From Pseudovibrio ascidiaceicola (GTDB lineage Bacteria > Pseudomonadota > Alphaproteobacteria > Rhizobiales > Stappiaceae), in the NCBI RefSeq assembly GCF_900114245.1, contig NZ_FOSK01000008.1, positions 227,004 to 291,003 of the forward strand: 64,000 nucleotides of DNA, in the 5' to 3' direction. Positions 29,677 through 39,724 of this stretch are shown here, in pieces. Position 1 is the stretch's first letter; every line of letters begins with the position of its first letter. The notes under the pieces were generated by a model, which searched no databases, was not told the DNA's origin, and saw only the letters and a list, made by a program, of their open reading frames with translations. The translations under genes were made by a program, and so were the position numbers.

Positions 29677-30474
29677 ATGGCTTTGCCTGATTTTACTATG
29701 CGTCAGCTTCTTGAAGCAGGCGTCCACTTTGGTCACCAGAAGCACCGCTGGAACCCAAAGATGAACAACTACATCTTCGGTGTTCGCAACAACATTCACA
29801 TTCTTGATCTTGGTCAGACAGTTCCGCTTCTGCACCAGGCTCTTAAAGCTGTGTCTGACACTGTTGCTGCTGGTGGTCGCGTGCTTTTGGTTGGTACCAA
29901 GCGCCAGGCTCAGGAAGCTGTTGCAGAAGCTGCTCGCAACTCTGCTCAGTACTACGTAAACGCTCGTTGGCTCGGCGGCATGCTGACCAACTGGAAGACG
30001 ATCTCTCAGTCCATCCAGCGTCTGCGTAAGGTTGAAGAGCTGCTCGATGGTGGTGATGCAAACCGCATGACCAAAAAAGAGCGTCTGTTCCTTGACCGTG
30101 AGCGTCAGAAGCTTGAGCGCAACCTTGGTGGTATTAAAGACATGGGCGGTATTCCCGACCTGATCTTTGTTATCGACACCAACCGCGAAGCTAACGCAAT
30201 TCAGGAAGCTCGTCGTCTGGGCATTCCGGTTGCTGCGATCCTGGATTCTAACTGTGATCCAGATGGCATTACTTACCCTGTACCGGGTAACGATGATGCT
30301 GGTCGTGCAATTACTCTTTACACAGACCTGATCGCACGCGCTGCTATTGATGGCATCGCACGCGCATCCGGTTCTATGGGTATCGATCTCGGCGAATCTG
30401 AAGAACTCCTTGAAGAGCCTGTTCTTGCTGAAGAAGCTGCTCCTGCAGCTGAAGCTGACAAGAGCGAAGGCTAA
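29677..30474 (+). CDS. rpsB: 30S ribosomal protein S2
   Basis: Small-subunit protein that binds 16S rRNA near the S1 site. The 265-residue product shows [19 protein letters not shown] at the start and [24 protein letters not shown] later, both S2 signatures. The acidic C-terminal tail is Ala- and Glu-rich. ATG 29677 ([10 protein letters not shown]) follows TAAGGAG. An upstream in-frame start at 29593 would translate the structured leader and is rejected. It is the first gene of the rpsB-tsf block. Confidence 0.97.
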   Translation: MALPDFTMRQLLEAGVHFGHQKHRWNPKMNNYIFGVRNNIHILDLGQTVPLLHQALKAVSDTVAAGGRVLLVGTKRQAQEAVAEAARNSAQYYVNARWLGGMLTNWKTISQSIQRLRKVEELLDGGDANRMTKKERLFLDRERQKLERNLGGIKDMGGIPDLIFVIDTNREANAIQEARRLGIPVAAILDSNCDPDGITYPVPGNDDAGRAITLYTDLIARAAIDGIARASGSMGIDLGESEELLEEPVLAEEAAPAAEADKSEG

Positions 30475-30485
30475 GGTTTTCTCTC

Positions 30486-30509
30486 GGGAAGCGCATTTAT
30501 GCGCTTCCC
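30486..30509 (+). terminator. hairpin between rpsB and tsf
   Basis: GGGAAGCGC at 30486-30494 pairs with GCGCTTCCC at 30501-30509. Only a short pyrimidine run follows, so it may attenuate rather than fully stop rpsB transcription into tsf. Confidence 0.55.
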
Positions 30510-30644
30510 CTCCAGTTTCTATGTGATTTTTCGTCTGTTTTACTGCGAAGGGTCACGGTCGCTATGCGATAAATCGGATGAATCCGCAGGGAAGTCGGCT
30601 TCCTCTGATTTTTTTATGACACACTCCCGTCCATGAGGCGTACG

Positions 30645-31568
30645 ATGAGCATTACCGCTGCTATGGTAAAAGAGCTCCGCGAAACAAGCGGTGCTGGCAT
30701 GATGGATTGTAAAGCTGCCCTGAAAGAAACAGGCGGCGACATGGAAGCAGCTGTTGATTGGCTGCGTACCAAAGGCCTTGCAAAGGCTGCTAAGAAGGCT
30801 GGCCGCGTTGCGGCTGAAGGTCTTGTTGCAGTTGCAGCAGATGGCAACAAAGCTGTTGTTGTTGAGGTTAACTCCGAAACAGACTTCGTTGCTCGTAACG
30901 AAAACTTCCAGAAGCTGGTTCGCGATATCGCTGCAACCGCGCTTACTGTTGATGGTGACGTTGAGAAGCTTGCTGCAGCACCTTACCCAGGTTCTGACAA
31001 GAGCGTTGAAGGCGAACTGAAGGAAGCTGTTGGCACCATCGGTGAAAACATGACCCTTCGTCGTTCTGCTGGTCTGTCTGTTTCTGAAGGTGTTGTTGCT
31101 TCTTACATGCACAACGCTGCTGGTGACGGCCTTGGCAAAATCGGTGTTCTGGTTGCTCTTGAATCTGCAGGTGATGCAGACAAACTGGCAGCTTTGGGTA
31201 AGCAGATTGCAATGCACGTTGCAGCGACCAACCCAATGGCACTGAACACTGATGAGCTGGACGCAGACGCTGTTGAGCGTGAGCGCACTGTTTACATGGA
31301 ACAGGCTCGTGAGTCTGGTAAGCCTGAAAGCATCATCGAGAAGATGGTTGAAGGTCGCCTGCGTAAGTTCTATGAAGAAGTTACACTAGTTAAGCAGTCT
31401 TTCGTTATCAACCCTGATCTGACTGTAGAGAAGGCCGTTGAGGAAACAGCTAAAGAAATCGGTTCTCCAATCAAACTCACCGGCTTTGTTCGCATCGCCC
31501 TTGGTGAAGGTATTGAAAAAGAAGAATCAGACTTCGCAGCTGAAGTTGCTGCTGCTGCTGGTAACTAA
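30645..31568 (+). CDS. tsf: elongation factor Ts
   Basis: Guanine-nucleotide exchange factor that recycles EF-Tu. The 307-residue protein has the N-terminal UBA-like domain with [19 protein letters not shown] and the core signature [19 protein letters not shown] 30645 follows GAGG at 6 bp. A start 12 bp upstream is less well placed. A strong terminator follows immediately. Confidence 0.97.
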   Translation: MSITAAMVKELRETSGAGMMDCKAALKETGGDMEAAVDWLRTKGLAKAAKKAGRVAAEGLVAVAADGNKAVVVEVNSETDFVARNENFQKLVRDIAATALTVDGDVEKLAAAPYPGSDKSVEGELKEAVGTIGENMTLRRSAGLSVSEGVVASYMHNAAGDGLGKIGVLVALESAGDADKLAALGKQIAMHVAATNPMALNTDELDADAVERERTVYMEQARESGKPESIIEKMVEGRLRKFYEEVTLVKQSFVINPDLTVEKAVEETAKEIGSPIKLTGFVRIALGEGIEKEESDFAAEVAAAAGN

Positions 31569-31574
31569 TTTATT

Positions 31575-31606
31575 GAGGGCGTCGACTCAGTCGACGCCCT
31601 CTTTGT
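31575..31606 (+). terminator. intrinsic terminator after tsf
   Basis: GAGGGCGTCGAC at 31575-31586 pairs perfectly with GTCGACGCCCTC at 31590-31601 around TCA, followed by TTTGT. Confidence 0.85.
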
Positions 31607-31633
31607 ATCTGGATGCATGAAAAGAGGTTTACT

Positions 31634-32353
31634 ATGTCTGAGGGTGTTCGCTGGAAAAGAGTTCTTCTGAAACTTTCAGGGGAAGCGCTGATGGGCGACC
31701 AGGACTTTGGTATTGATCCAAAGGTGGTTGAACGGGTAGCAGCGGAAATTTCAGAGGCTGTAAATCTGGGTGCCCAGTTCGGCATCGTTGTTGGTGGCGG
31801 TAACATCTTCCGCGGTGTGGCTCTGGCAGCCAAAGGCGCAAACCGTGTTACTGGCGACCATATGGGTATGCTGGCAACCATTATGAATTCGCTCACGCTT
31901 GCCGATGCGCTTCGTCAGCGCGGTATTCAGGCGCGTGTGCTTTCCGCCGTTCCGGTGCCGTCGATTTGTGAGAGCTTTACTCAGCGCGGCGCAGAGCGTT
32001 ACATGGAAGACGGGGACGTTATTCTATTTGCCGGTGGTACGGGCAATCCGTTCTTCACCACTGATTCTGGTGCGGCGCTGCGCGCAGCAGAGATGCAGTG
32101 TGATGTGTTCCTCAAGGGTACCAGTGTTGATGGCGTTTATGACGCTGATCCAAAGCTTAAGCCTGATGCAAAGCGTTTTGACACGCTTACACCGGGGGAA
32201 GTTCTTGAAAAGAACCTTAAAGTCATGGATGCGACCGCGATTGCACTTGCCCGAGACAACTCTATTCCTGTAGTTGTCTTTTCCATCAAGACCTCCAGCG
32301 CGCTTGTTAATGTGCTGCGCGGGCAAGGGCTGTTTACGGTCATTGAAGACTAA
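31634..32353 (+). CDS. pyrH: UMP kinase
   Basis: Phosphorylates UMP to UDP in pyrimidine synthesis and belongs to the amino-acid-kinase fold. The 239-residue product has KLSGEALMG, VVGGGNIFRG and the later FAGGTGNPFFTTDSGAALRA and KGTSVDGVYDADP motifs. ATG 31634 (MSEGVRWKRV) follows AAGAGG. An alternative ATG at 31613 gives an unconserved 7-residue extension. Frr follows after 99 bp. Confidence 0.96.
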   Translation: MSEGVRWKRVLLKLSGEALMGDQDFGIDPKVVERVAAEISEAVNLGAQFGIVVGGGNIFRGVALAAKGANRVTGDHMGMLATIMNSLTLADALRQRGIQARVLSAVPVPSICESFTQRGAERYMEDGDVILFAGGTGNPFFTTDSGAALRAAEMQCDVFLKGTSVDGVYDADPKLKPDAKRFDTLTPGEVLEKNLKVMDATAIALARDNSIPVVVFSIKTSSALVNVLRGQGLFTVIED

Positions 32354-32452
32354 CAGGCATCAGCTGGTGTCTTAACTGTCGGATTTTGACCCGGGCCGGT
32401 TTTTTCGTTTTGGAATGCCGGTCCGTTAAAATGATAGGTGAAAGAGGAAATT

Positions 32453-33010
32453 ATGTCAGAGCTGGACTATGACGATCTTGACCGCCGCATGAATGGTGCG
32501 ATCACAGCTTTGAAGCATGAATTTGCTGGTCTTCGTACTGGTCGTGCTTCTGCAAGTATGCTGGACACAATCACTGTGGAGGCTTATGGCGCTCCAATGC
32601 CGATCAACCAGGTCGCGACAGTCAGTGTTCCAGAGCCGCGCATGATTTCTGTTCAGGTCTGGGATCGTTCGATGATGCAGGCCACTGAAAAAGCTATCCG
32701 TGAATCCAGCCTTGGTCTGAACCCGGTTGTAGACGGAATGGTGCTGCGTTTGCCAATTCCTGAGCTCAATGAAGAGCGTCGTCAAGAACTTGTCAAAGTT
32801 GCGCATAAATTTGCCGAGCAGGCGAAGATCGCTGCACGTCATGTTCGCCGCGATGGCATGGAAACCATCAAAAAGCTCGAAAAAGCTGGTGAGATGGGGG
32901 AAGATGATGCGCGTTCAGCTTCTGACATGGTTCAGAAGATGACTGACGACATTATTGGTGAAGTTGATTCTGTACTTGCCAAAAAAGAACAGGAAATCAA
33001 GCAGGTTTAA
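32453..33010 (+). CDS. frr: ribosome recycling factor
   Basis: Splits the post-termination ribosome with EF-G. The 185-residue length is exactly that of the family. Typical segments are [26 protein letters not shown] and [21 protein letters not shown] 32453 follows AAAGAGGA. A GTG 15 bp upstream is in frame but falls on the ribosome site. The block pyrH-frr-uppS-cdsA is conserved across proteobacteria. Confidence 0.97.
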   Translation: MSELDYDDLDRRMNGAITALKHEFAGLRTGRASASMLDTITVEAYGAPMPINQVATVSVPEPRMISVQVWDRSMMQATEKAIRESSLGLNPVVDGMVLRLPIPELNEERRQELVKVAHKFAEQAKIAARHVRRDGMETIKKLEKAGEMGEDDARSASDMVQKMTDDIIGEVDSVLAKKEQEIKQV

Positions 33011-33033
33011 TCCTGTTTGCATGCGGGGGCTAT

Positions 33034-33807
33034 ATGGCGGCGAGCGTTGAATTTGAGGCAGTTGATGCAAATTCCGACATCGGACTTTTGAGTGTGCCTC
33101 GTCACGTCGCCATCATTATGGATGGTAATGGCCGTTGGGCAACTCGCCGAGGCCTTCCGCGTACCGAAGGGCATCGGCGCGGTGTGAAAACACTGCGCGA
33201 AGCCGTTAAACACGCACAAAAGCGCGGAATCTCCTACCTGACGCTTTTTAGTTTTTCTTCTGAAAACTGGGCGCGCCCGCAACAGGAAGTCTCGTTCCTG
33301 TTGGCACTGCTGCGCCGGTTTGTGCGCGATGACATTAAGGAACTCACCAAGACTAACGTGAGAGTTCGTGTCATCGGGTCCAAGGAAAATCTCGATAAAT
33401 CCATGCTGGCCCTGCTTAATGATGCGGAACGAGAGACTGCTCATTGTACAGGGTTGGTGCTGGTTATTGCTTTTAACTACGGAGCGCGGGACGAATTCGT
33501 CCGAGCTGCACGGCAACTGGCGCAGCGCGTGGAAGCTGGTGAGTTGAGAGCTGCTGACATTGGGGAGGATGATGTCAGCACTTGTCTGGATACCCGTGAT
33601 ATTCCGGATCCAGACCTCATAGTCCGCACAGGGGGAGAGCAGCGACTTTCCAACTTCCTGTTGTGGCAGGCTGCTTATGCCGAATTTTATTTTGCTCCTA
33701 CGCCCTGGCCTGAGTTTAACTCAGATGCTTTTGATGATGCTTTGCTGGCGTTCTCTAACCGTGACCGGCGGTATGGGGGTTTGAGCTCTGACGCGACTGG
33801 GACGTAA
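33034..33807 (+). CDS. uppS: undecaprenyl diphosphate synthase
   Basis: Cis-prenyltransferase that builds the C55 lipid carrier for peptidoglycan and polysaccharide synthesis. The 257-residue product has the catalytic IIMDGNGRWA, GHRRGVKTLREAV and the terminal DPDLIVRTGGEQRLSNFLLWQAAYAEFYF motifs. It starts 23 bp after frr, and its stop overlaps the cdsA start by one base. Confidence 0.96.
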   Translation: MAASVEFEAVDANSDIGLLSVPRHVAIIMDGNGRWATRRGLPRTEGHRRGVKTLREAVKHAQKRGISYLTLFSFSSENWARPQQEVSFLLALLRRFVRDDIKELTKTNVRVRVIGSKENLDKSMLALLNDAERETAHCTGLVLVIAFNYGARDEFVRAARQLAQRVEAGELRAADIGEDDVSTCLDTRDIPDPDLIVRTGGEQRLSNFLLWQAAYAEFYFAPTPWPEFNSDAFDDALLAFSNRDRRYGGLSSDATGT

Positions 33808-34697
33808 TGCCTGACAAAAACAATCAGAACAATTCTGAAGGCGCTTCCGGAGGAATTATCCGGCGCGTACTTAATGCAAATCCTGATTTGCTGGTACGCG
33901 CTCTTTCTGCAGTTATTCTTGCTCCTGTCGCGCTAGCGCTGACATGGGCAGGTGGTTTCTGGTTTGCTGGCCTCGTGCTTGTTGGCATGCTGATTGTTTA
34001 CTGGGAATGGTACAAGATCATTTTGCAAAACGCTCAGCGACCTGTTGTGCTGCTGGGCTATGTGTTTCTTCTCTTCATTGGCTTTAGTTACTTTCAAGCG
34101 CAGCCGCTCTGGATTGCCGGAGCACTGATTGCTGGTGCTGCGGTACTTTACGGTGCTGGTGGCTTTGACCGGACGGCGCGCTGGGTGAGTGAGGGTTACG
34201 TTTACGCTGGCCTGACATTTGTTTCATTGCTCGCGCTGCGGGAAGGGGATGAAGGGCTGTTCTTTATCATCTATCTCTTCCTTGTGGTCTGGGGGACCGA
34301 TATTGCGGCCTATGTGTGTGGTCGCAGCTTTGGCGGACCTAAGCTTTGGCCTGCCGTTTCTCCAAATAAGACCTGGAGCGGTGCTATTGGCGGCGTGGTC
34401 TTTTCTTCGCTTTTAGGAATGGGCTTTGTTGCTGTTGCCGGCGGCTCTCAGTTGGTCTGGGCGTTTGGGCTTGCTGTTGTTCTTTCTGCAGTCTCTCAGC
34501 TTGGAGATTTGTTTGAAAGCTCCATGAAGCGCCGCTTTAAGGTGAAAGACTCTAGTCGCCTCATTCCCGGGCATGGTGGGTTGCTTGATCGCGTTGATGG
34601 CCTTGTCGCCGCCGCTGTGTTTGCCTATGTGGTTGGTGTAGTGTTTGGCGGTCAGCTGTTTGATCCAAATGCAGGGTTGATGCTGTTTGCATCCTGA
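33807..34697 (+). CDS. cdsA: phosphatidate cytidylyltransferase
   Basis: Makes CDP-diacylglycerol, the precursor of all phospholipids, in the inner membrane. The 296-residue protein has about eight hydrophobic segments and the family signature SSMKRRFKVKDSS...PGHGGLLDRVDG near the C-terminus. The ATG shares one base with the uppS stop. A polar N-terminus of about 30 residues precedes the first membrane segment. Confidence 0.95.
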   Translation: MPDKNNQNNSEGASGGIIRRVLNANPDLLVRALSAVILAPVALALTWAGGFWFAGLVLVGMLIVYWEWYKIILQNAQRPVVLLGYVFLLFIGFSYFQAQPLWIAGALIAGAAVLYGAGGFDRTARWVSEGYVYAGLTFVSLLALREGDEGLFFIIYLFLVVWGTDIAAYVCGRSFGGPKLWPAVSPNKTWSGAIGGVVFSSLLGMGFVAVAGGSQLVWAFGLAVVLSAVSQLGDLFESSMKRRFKVKDSSRLIPGHGGLLDRVDGLVAAAVFAYVVGVVFGGQLFDPNAGLMLFAS

Positions 34698-34752
34698 AGC
34701 TGCTGATTTTCGTGCTTCGCCACGGTTCTGTTGATTTGCAAGGGTTGTTGAT

Positions 34753-35925
34753 ATGACAAAATCTCTCACGGTGTTGGGAGCAACCGGATCGGTTGGAGCC
34801 AGTACGCTCAAAGTTATTGCGCACAGCCCTGAACGTTATGACGTCAATGCACTTGTTGCAGGCCGTAATGTTGATGCACTTGCAAAGGCGTGCAGAGAGA
34901 CCGGGGCAAAGCGCGCTGTCATTGGTGATGCTTCTAAATACGAAGATCTTAAAACAGCGCTCGCTGGCACAGGCGTAGAGGTTTCTGCAGGTCGTGAGGC
35001 TGTTCTGGAAGTGGCCAGCCAGAAGGTGGATGTGCTGGTTTCTGCCATGGTCGGAGCCGCAGGGCTGGAGCCGACCATTGAGGGGATCAAGGCCGGTAGC
35101 AATATCGCCCTTGCCAATAAAGAAACCATGGTCTGTGCGGGCACGATTGTGTGTGAGCTGGCTGAAAAGCATGGCTCCAAACTGCTGCCGATGGATTCAG
35201 AGCATAATGCGATTTTTCAGGTGTTTGAGCAGGATGATCCCAAAGCTGTCGACAAAGTGATTGTCACAGCTTCCGGTGGGCCGTTCCGAACTTCTACACT
35301 GGAAGAGATGCGTGTTGCGACGCCTGAGGTGGCGCTGAAGCATCCGAACTGGTCCATGGGGCAGCGGATTACTATCGATAGTGCTTCGATGGTGAACAAA
35401 GGTCTTGAGCTGATTGAGGCCTATCATCTGTTCCCTATTACCGCTGATCAGCTGGATGTGGTTGTCCATCCACAATCAATTGTCCATGGTATGGTTAGAT
35501 ATTGTGATGGGTCATTATTGGCCCATATGGCTGTTCCAGATATGTGCGGGCCAATTGCTCATTGCCTGGCTTACCCAACCCGAAAGACAGCTCCGATTGC
35601 GGATCTCGATCTGGGGATGATTGGGCGTCTGGACTTTGAAAAGCCCGATTTTGAGCGTTTTCCTGCGCTGTCACTTGCACGTAAAGTGATGGAGCTTGGC
35701 GATGGAGCAGGGACGATTTTTAACGCAGCTGACGAAGTGGCGGTGGAAGCCTTCCTTGGACGGAAGATCGGTTTCCTCCAGATCCCAGAGCTTCTTGAGG
35801 ATGTTCTGAATCGGCTTCATACGCAAAATATGCTAGATTGCTCAGATCAGCTGGAGGAGATTCTTCAGTTGGATCAGGTAGCGCGTCGAGTTGCAAACGA
35901 AGTTATTGGGAAGATGGCCGCCTAA
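34753..35925 (+). CDS. dxr: 1-deoxy-D-xylulose 5-phosphate reductoisomerase
   Basis: Second enzyme of the methylerythritol phosphate isoprenoid pathway. The 390-residue protein has the NADPH loop GATGSVGAST, the metal and substrate region LPMDSEHNAIFQ, TASGGPFR and ITIDSASMVNKGLELIEA. Placement between cdsA and rseP is conserved and feeds isoprenoid units to UppS. It starts 55 bp after cdsA. Confidence 0.96.
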   Translation: MTKSLTVLGATGSVGASTLKVIAHSPERYDVNALVAGRNVDALAKACRETGAKRAVIGDASKYEDLKTALAGTGVEVSAGREAVLEVASQKVDVLVSAMVGAAGLEPTIEGIKAGSNIALANKETMVCAGTIVCELAEKHGSKLLPMDSEHNAIFQVFEQDDPKAVDKVIVTASGGPFRTSTLEEMRVATPEVALKHPNWSMGQRITIDSASMVNKGLELIEAYHLFPITADQLDVVVHPQSIVHGMVRYCDGSLLAHMAVPDMCGPIAHCLAYPTRKTAPIADLDLGMIGRLDFEKPDFERFPALSLARKVMELGDGAGTIFNAADEVAVEAFLGRKIGFLQIPELLEDVLNRLHTQNMLDCSDQLEEILQLDQVARRVANEVIGKMAA

Positions 35926-35963
35926 TCCGGCGCTTCCTTTAAAAATAAGGTAAGGCTGTTCGC

Positions 35964-37100
35964 ATGGACGTTCTGAGTTCAGTTCTTGGTGGTTCGCTCG
36001 GAGTCATCATTCCCTTCTTGGCTGTGCTTACTGTGGTGGTTTTCTTCCATGAGCTAGGACATTTCCTCGTCGCGCGTTGGTGCGGGGTGAAGGTTCTTGC
36101 ATTCTCGGTCGGATTTGGGCCGGAGCTGTTGGGTCGCAATGACAAGCATGGGACGCGCTGGAAGGTCTGTGCCATTCCGCTGGGTGGTTATGTGAAGTTC
36201 TCAGGGGATGAGAATGCTGCAAGCGTGCCGGACCGTGACGAGCAAGCCAAAATGGATGAGGAGATGCGCCGGACTGCGTTCTTTGCGAAGAACCCGTGGC
36301 AGCGCTCCGCAATTGTGGCCGCAGGGCCTATTGCTAATTTTATCCTCGCTATTCTTATCTTTGCAGGAATGTTTGGATTTTTAGGAAAATTCGAAACATT
36401 GCCGCGTGTGGATCAGGTTCGACCTGGTAGTGCAGCAGAAATGGCCGGCATCTTGCCGGGAGATTTGATCCTCTCAATTGATGGCAATCCTGTAGAAAGT
36501 TTCAATGATGTGCAGCGGGTCGTGACGGCGAGTGCGGGCGTTCCCATGCAGATCGATGTGGAACGCGGGGATGCGGTCGAGCGCCTTACTGCAACGCCAG
36601 AACTACAGGAAATCAGTGACGGTTTTGGCAATACGCAGAAGGTTGGAATTCTCGGAATTCAGCGAAATACTTCCCAAGAAGATGTCATAGTCAAGCGTTT
36701 TGGCCCACTGGAAGCCGTGGGTGAAGGGGTAAAAGAGACATGGTACATTCTTGATAGGACATTAGGTTATATTGGCGGTCTTTTCCTCGGTAAAGAAGAT
36801 CCGGACCAACTAGGTGGTCCGATTCGCGTAGCGCAAATTTCCGGGCAAGTTGCGACCCATGGTATTTTACCGCTAATTAACCTTACCGCAGTTTTGTCAA
36901 TTTCTATTGGTTTACTCAACCTTATGCCTGTTCCCATGCTGGATGGCGGGCATTTGCTGTACTACATCATCGAGATCGTAAGGGGTAAGCCGTTGAGTGA
37001 AAAACTGCAGGATTTCGGGTTCCGGATAGGAATCACTCTGGTTTTGCTTCTGATGGTTTTTGCGACCTGGAATGATCTGCGGTCGATAATCGGCTCTTAG
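35964..37100 (+). CDS. rseP: site-2 intramembrane zinc metalloprotease
   Basis: RseP/RIP-type protease that cleaves transmembrane substrates such as anti-sigma factors. The 378-residue protein has the zinc motif HELGH in VVFFHELGHFLVAR, a PDZ domain around residues 125-210 (VRPGSAAEMAGILPGDLI) and the second catalytic motif in MPVPMLDGGHLLYY. Four membrane segments fit the family. It is 38 bp after dxr and precedes bamA, the usual order. Confidence 0.95.
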   Translation: MDVLSSVLGGSLGVIIPFLAVLTVVVFFHELGHFLVARWCGVKVLAFSVGFGPELLGRNDKHGTRWKVCAIPLGGYVKFSGDENAASVPDRDEQAKMDEEMRRTAFFAKNPWQRSAIVAAGPIANFILAILIFAGMFGFLGKFETLPRVDQVRPGSAAEMAGILPGDLILSIDGNPVESFNDVQRVVTASAGVPMQIDVERGDAVERLTATPELQEISDGFGNTQKVGILGIQRNTSQEDVIVKRFGPLEAVGEGVKETWYILDRTLGYIGGLFLGKEDPDQLGGPIRVAQISGQVATHGILPLINLTAVLSISIGLLNLMPVPMLDGGHLLYYIIEIVRGKPLSEKLQDFGFRIGITLVLLLMVFATWNDLRSIIGS

Positions 37101-37233
37101 GTAAGTTGCGTAACCGAAGGTTGGGCAAAGGATTGGGCAAATTGCATTAAATCCAGTTGTGTCGCCTTGCTTTACTCTGAAAACCTTGTACAAAGTTCCT
37201 AGGTGTTTCAGATTCTATCCATTACCCTGAGGC

Positions 37234-37266
37234 GCATTAGTGATCTGAGGATCAGGGGACTAATGC
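37234..37266 (+). promoter_or_regulatory. hairpin in the bamA leader
   Basis: GCATTAGT at 37234-37241 pairs with ACTAATGC at 37259-37266, with an inner TGATC/GATCA pairing. It lies 35 bp before the bamA start and could affect translation or RNA decay. A TTGCTT-N16-TACAAA promoter-like pair lies upstream near 37167-37194. Confidence 0.35.
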
Positions 37267-37301
37267 AACTTTAGGCTGAAAATAAAAGGCATAGCAGTTC
37301 T

Positions 37302-39659
37302 ATGCAGTCATTTAAGAACCTGTCACGTGTGTCGCTTTTGGCAATGGCCGTTGCAGCTACTAGTACAGTTGCTCCGGTTGGGGTTCCGTTCATCGGAGCA
37401 GGGGTTGCCGAGGCCGCGGTGGTTAACAAGATTGTCGTTAACGGTGCAACACGCATCGAAGACGAAACAGTTCGCAACTACCTGACTATCCGTCCAGGAA
37501 AATCGTTTTCTGCAATTGATATCGACGAGAGCTTGACCACGCTTTATGCGACCGGTCTGTTTGCTGATGTTTCCATCGAGCAGCGCGGTGGTACTCTTGT
37601 TGTTGACGTTAAAGAAAATCCAGTTATCGGCAAAATCTCCTTTGAGGGTAATAAACGACTGACAGACGAAGCTCTGCAATCAGTTGTTCGTTCCTCTGAG
37701 CGATCCATGCTGACACGTGCACGTGTTCAGTCTGATGCTCAGAACCTTCTGGAAGCTTATCGTCGCTCCGGTCGCTATCGTGCGTCTGTTGAGCCGAAGA
37801 TCATTGAGCGCGCTAATAATCGTGTGGATCTGGTTTTTGAAATCGAAGAAGGTGATAAAACGGGTGTGGCCCGTATTTCCTTCATCGGTAACCAGGCATT
37901 CTCCGACGGTTATTTGCGAGAGCAGATTCAGACCCGCGAAAGTGGCTTCCTTGGCTGGCTGCGTACGACCGATGTTTATGATCCTGATCGTCTTGATGTA
38001 GACGAGGAATCTTTGCGTCAGTTCTACTACCAGAAGGGTTACGCTGACTTCCGCGTTGTTTCTGCTGTTGCAGATCTGGATCGTGAGCAAAACATCTTCT
38101 ACGTGACTTTCACTGTTGATGAAGGCGAGCAGTACGAGTTCGGCGATATCGAAATTGATACGTCTTTGTCTGCTGTTGACCCAGAGGCGATGCGTCAGTA
38201 TCTGCGCACTCAGCCTGGTGATACCTACAACTCTTTGGAAGTTGAAAAGACGCTTGAAGCTCTGACTCTGGAAGTTTCCAAGGCAGGTTATGCGTTTGCT
38301 CAGGTTCGCCCTCGTGGTGAGCGTGATTATGAGAACAAGACAGTCTCGATTACTTACCTGATCGAAGAAGGTCCTCGCGTTTATGTTGAGCGTATTAACG
38401 TTCGTGGTAACGACCGTACACGTGAGTATGTGATCCGCCGTGAATTCGATCTCGCTGAAGGTGACGCTTACAACCGTATCCTTCTGGATAAGGCTGAGCG
38501 TCGTCTGCGCAATACGCGTTACTTCCAGAATGTGCGCATTACGCGTCAGCAGGGTAGTGCTCCTGACCGAGTGATCATCAACGTGGATGTTGAAGAACAG
38601 CCAACTGGTGAAGTTTCATTCGGTGTGGGTTACTCCACCTCTGACGGTGTGATTGGTGATATCTCCATCACCGAGCGCAACTTCCTTGGTCGTGGCCAGT
38701 ACGTTAAAGCCGCTGTTGGTGGTGGTACCGACAATCAGAAGTATGAGTTCAAATTCGTTGAGCCATTCTTCATGGGTCGCCGTATCTCTGCAGGTCTGGA
38801 TGTGTACCGCCGTGTGTATGATCAGAACAGCTCGCGTGCTTACGAAGAGCAGACAACTGGTGGAGCAGTTAACTTCGGTCTTCCGCTTCGCGAAGACGAG
38901 CTGACGCTCAATCTGTTCTACAAGCTTTACCAACGTGATCTGACACGTAGTGACTCAACCGGTATTAGCGATTGTGAACCTGGTGTTTCACTTGGTGTTT
39001 GTGACTCTCTTGGGCAGTACACGACTTCGCTTGCAGGTTTCTCTCTGGTCTACAACACTCTTGACAACAATCTGAACCCGCGTGACGGCTATGTTGCTTC
39101 CTATGAGCAGGAAATTGCTGGTCTCGGTGGAGAGTCTCAGTATGTTCGTGGTCAGGTTAAGGGTAGTGCATTCGAAGAGCTCTACGCTGAGTGGGGTCTT
39201 GTTGGCTTCGTGAAGGGTTCTGCTGGTTACATCGAATCCATCGGTAACCGTCTGCGTGTGACTGATCAGTTCCAGGGTTCACCTGACAGAATTCGTGGTT
39301 TTGCGACCAATGGTTATGGCCCTCGTGATGAAAACGGCGGCGATGCTTTGGGTGGTAAATACTACGTTGCAGGTACCGTTGAGGGCCAGTTCCCATTCCC
39401 TGTCTTCCCTGAAGAACTTGGTTTGTCGGGCGCAGTCTTCGCTGATGCAGGTTCTTTGTGGGGTGTGGATAGCGAATTGTCTTCTGTTATCGGAAGCGGT
39501 ATCCAATCTGAAGACTTCGATCTTCGTGCCTCTGTTGGTGTCGGTGTGTTGTGGCAGTCGCCGTTTGGGCCGCTGCGTGCTGACTTTGCTTGGCCTGTGC
39601 TTAAAAACGATGTTGATGAAACGCAGGTATTCAAGCTCAGTGGTGGTACACGCTTCTGA
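37302..39659 (+). CDS. bamA: outer membrane protein assembly factor BamA
   Basis: Central Omp85 subunit that inserts beta-barrel proteins into the outer membrane. The 785-residue precursor has a signal peptide ending near VAEAA and five POTRA domains (about residues 40-430). The C-terminal 16-strand barrel carries the conserved IRGF (lid-loop motif) and a final aromatic residue, Phe785. Two cysteines (DCEPGVSLGVCDS) sit in a predicted surface loop. It is followed by a strong terminator, so lpxD may need its own promoter or read-through. Confidence 0.96.
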   Translation: MQSFKNLSRVSLLAMAVAATSTVAPVGVPFIGAGVAEAAVVNKIVVNGATRIEDETVRNYLTIRPGKSFSAIDIDESLTTLYATGLFADVSIEQRGGTLVVDVKENPVIGKISFEGNKRLTDEALQSVVRSSERSMLTRARVQSDAQNLLEAYRRSGRYRASVEPKIIERANNRVDLVFEIEEGDKTGVARISFIGNQAFSDGYLREQIQTRESGFLGWLRTTDVYDPDRLDVDEESLRQFYYQKGYADFRVVSAVADLDREQNIFYVTFTVDEGEQYEFGDIEIDTSLSAVDPEAMRQYLRTQPGDTYNSLEVEKTLEALTLEVSKAGYAFAQVRPRGERDYENKTVSITYLIEEGPRVYVERINVRGNDRTREYVIRREFDLAEGDAYNRILLDKAERRLRNTRYFQNVRITRQQGSAPDRVIINVDVEEQPTGEVSFGVGYSTSDGVIGDISITERNFLGRGQYVKAAVGGGTDNQKYEFKFVEPFFMGRRISAGLDVYRRVYDQNSSRAYEEQTTGGAVNFGLPLREDELTLNLFYKLYQRDLTRSDSTGISDCEPGVSLGVCDSLGQYTTSLAGFSLVYNTLDNNLNPRDGYVASYEQEIAGLGGESQYVRGQVKGSAFEELYAEWGLVGFVKGSAGYIESIGNRLRVTDQFQGSPDRIRGFATNGYGPRDENGGDALGGKYYVAGTVEGQFPFPVFPEELGLSGAVFADAGSLWGVDSELSSVIGSGIQSEDFDLRASVGVGVLWQSPFGPLRADFAWPVLKNDVDETQVFKLSGGTRF

Positions 39660-39682
39660 TCTAGCGAAAATTTGATTATAAT

Positions 39683-39714
39683 CGGTCGCCGATACCCTCG
39701 GCGGCCGTTTTTTT
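39683..39714 (+). terminator. intrinsic terminator after bamA
   Basis: CGGTCGCCGA at 39683-39692 pairs with TCGGCGGCCG at 39698-39707 around TACCC (one G-U pair), followed by a seven-T tract. Confidence 0.88.
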
Positions 39715-39724
39715 GTAGGATCCT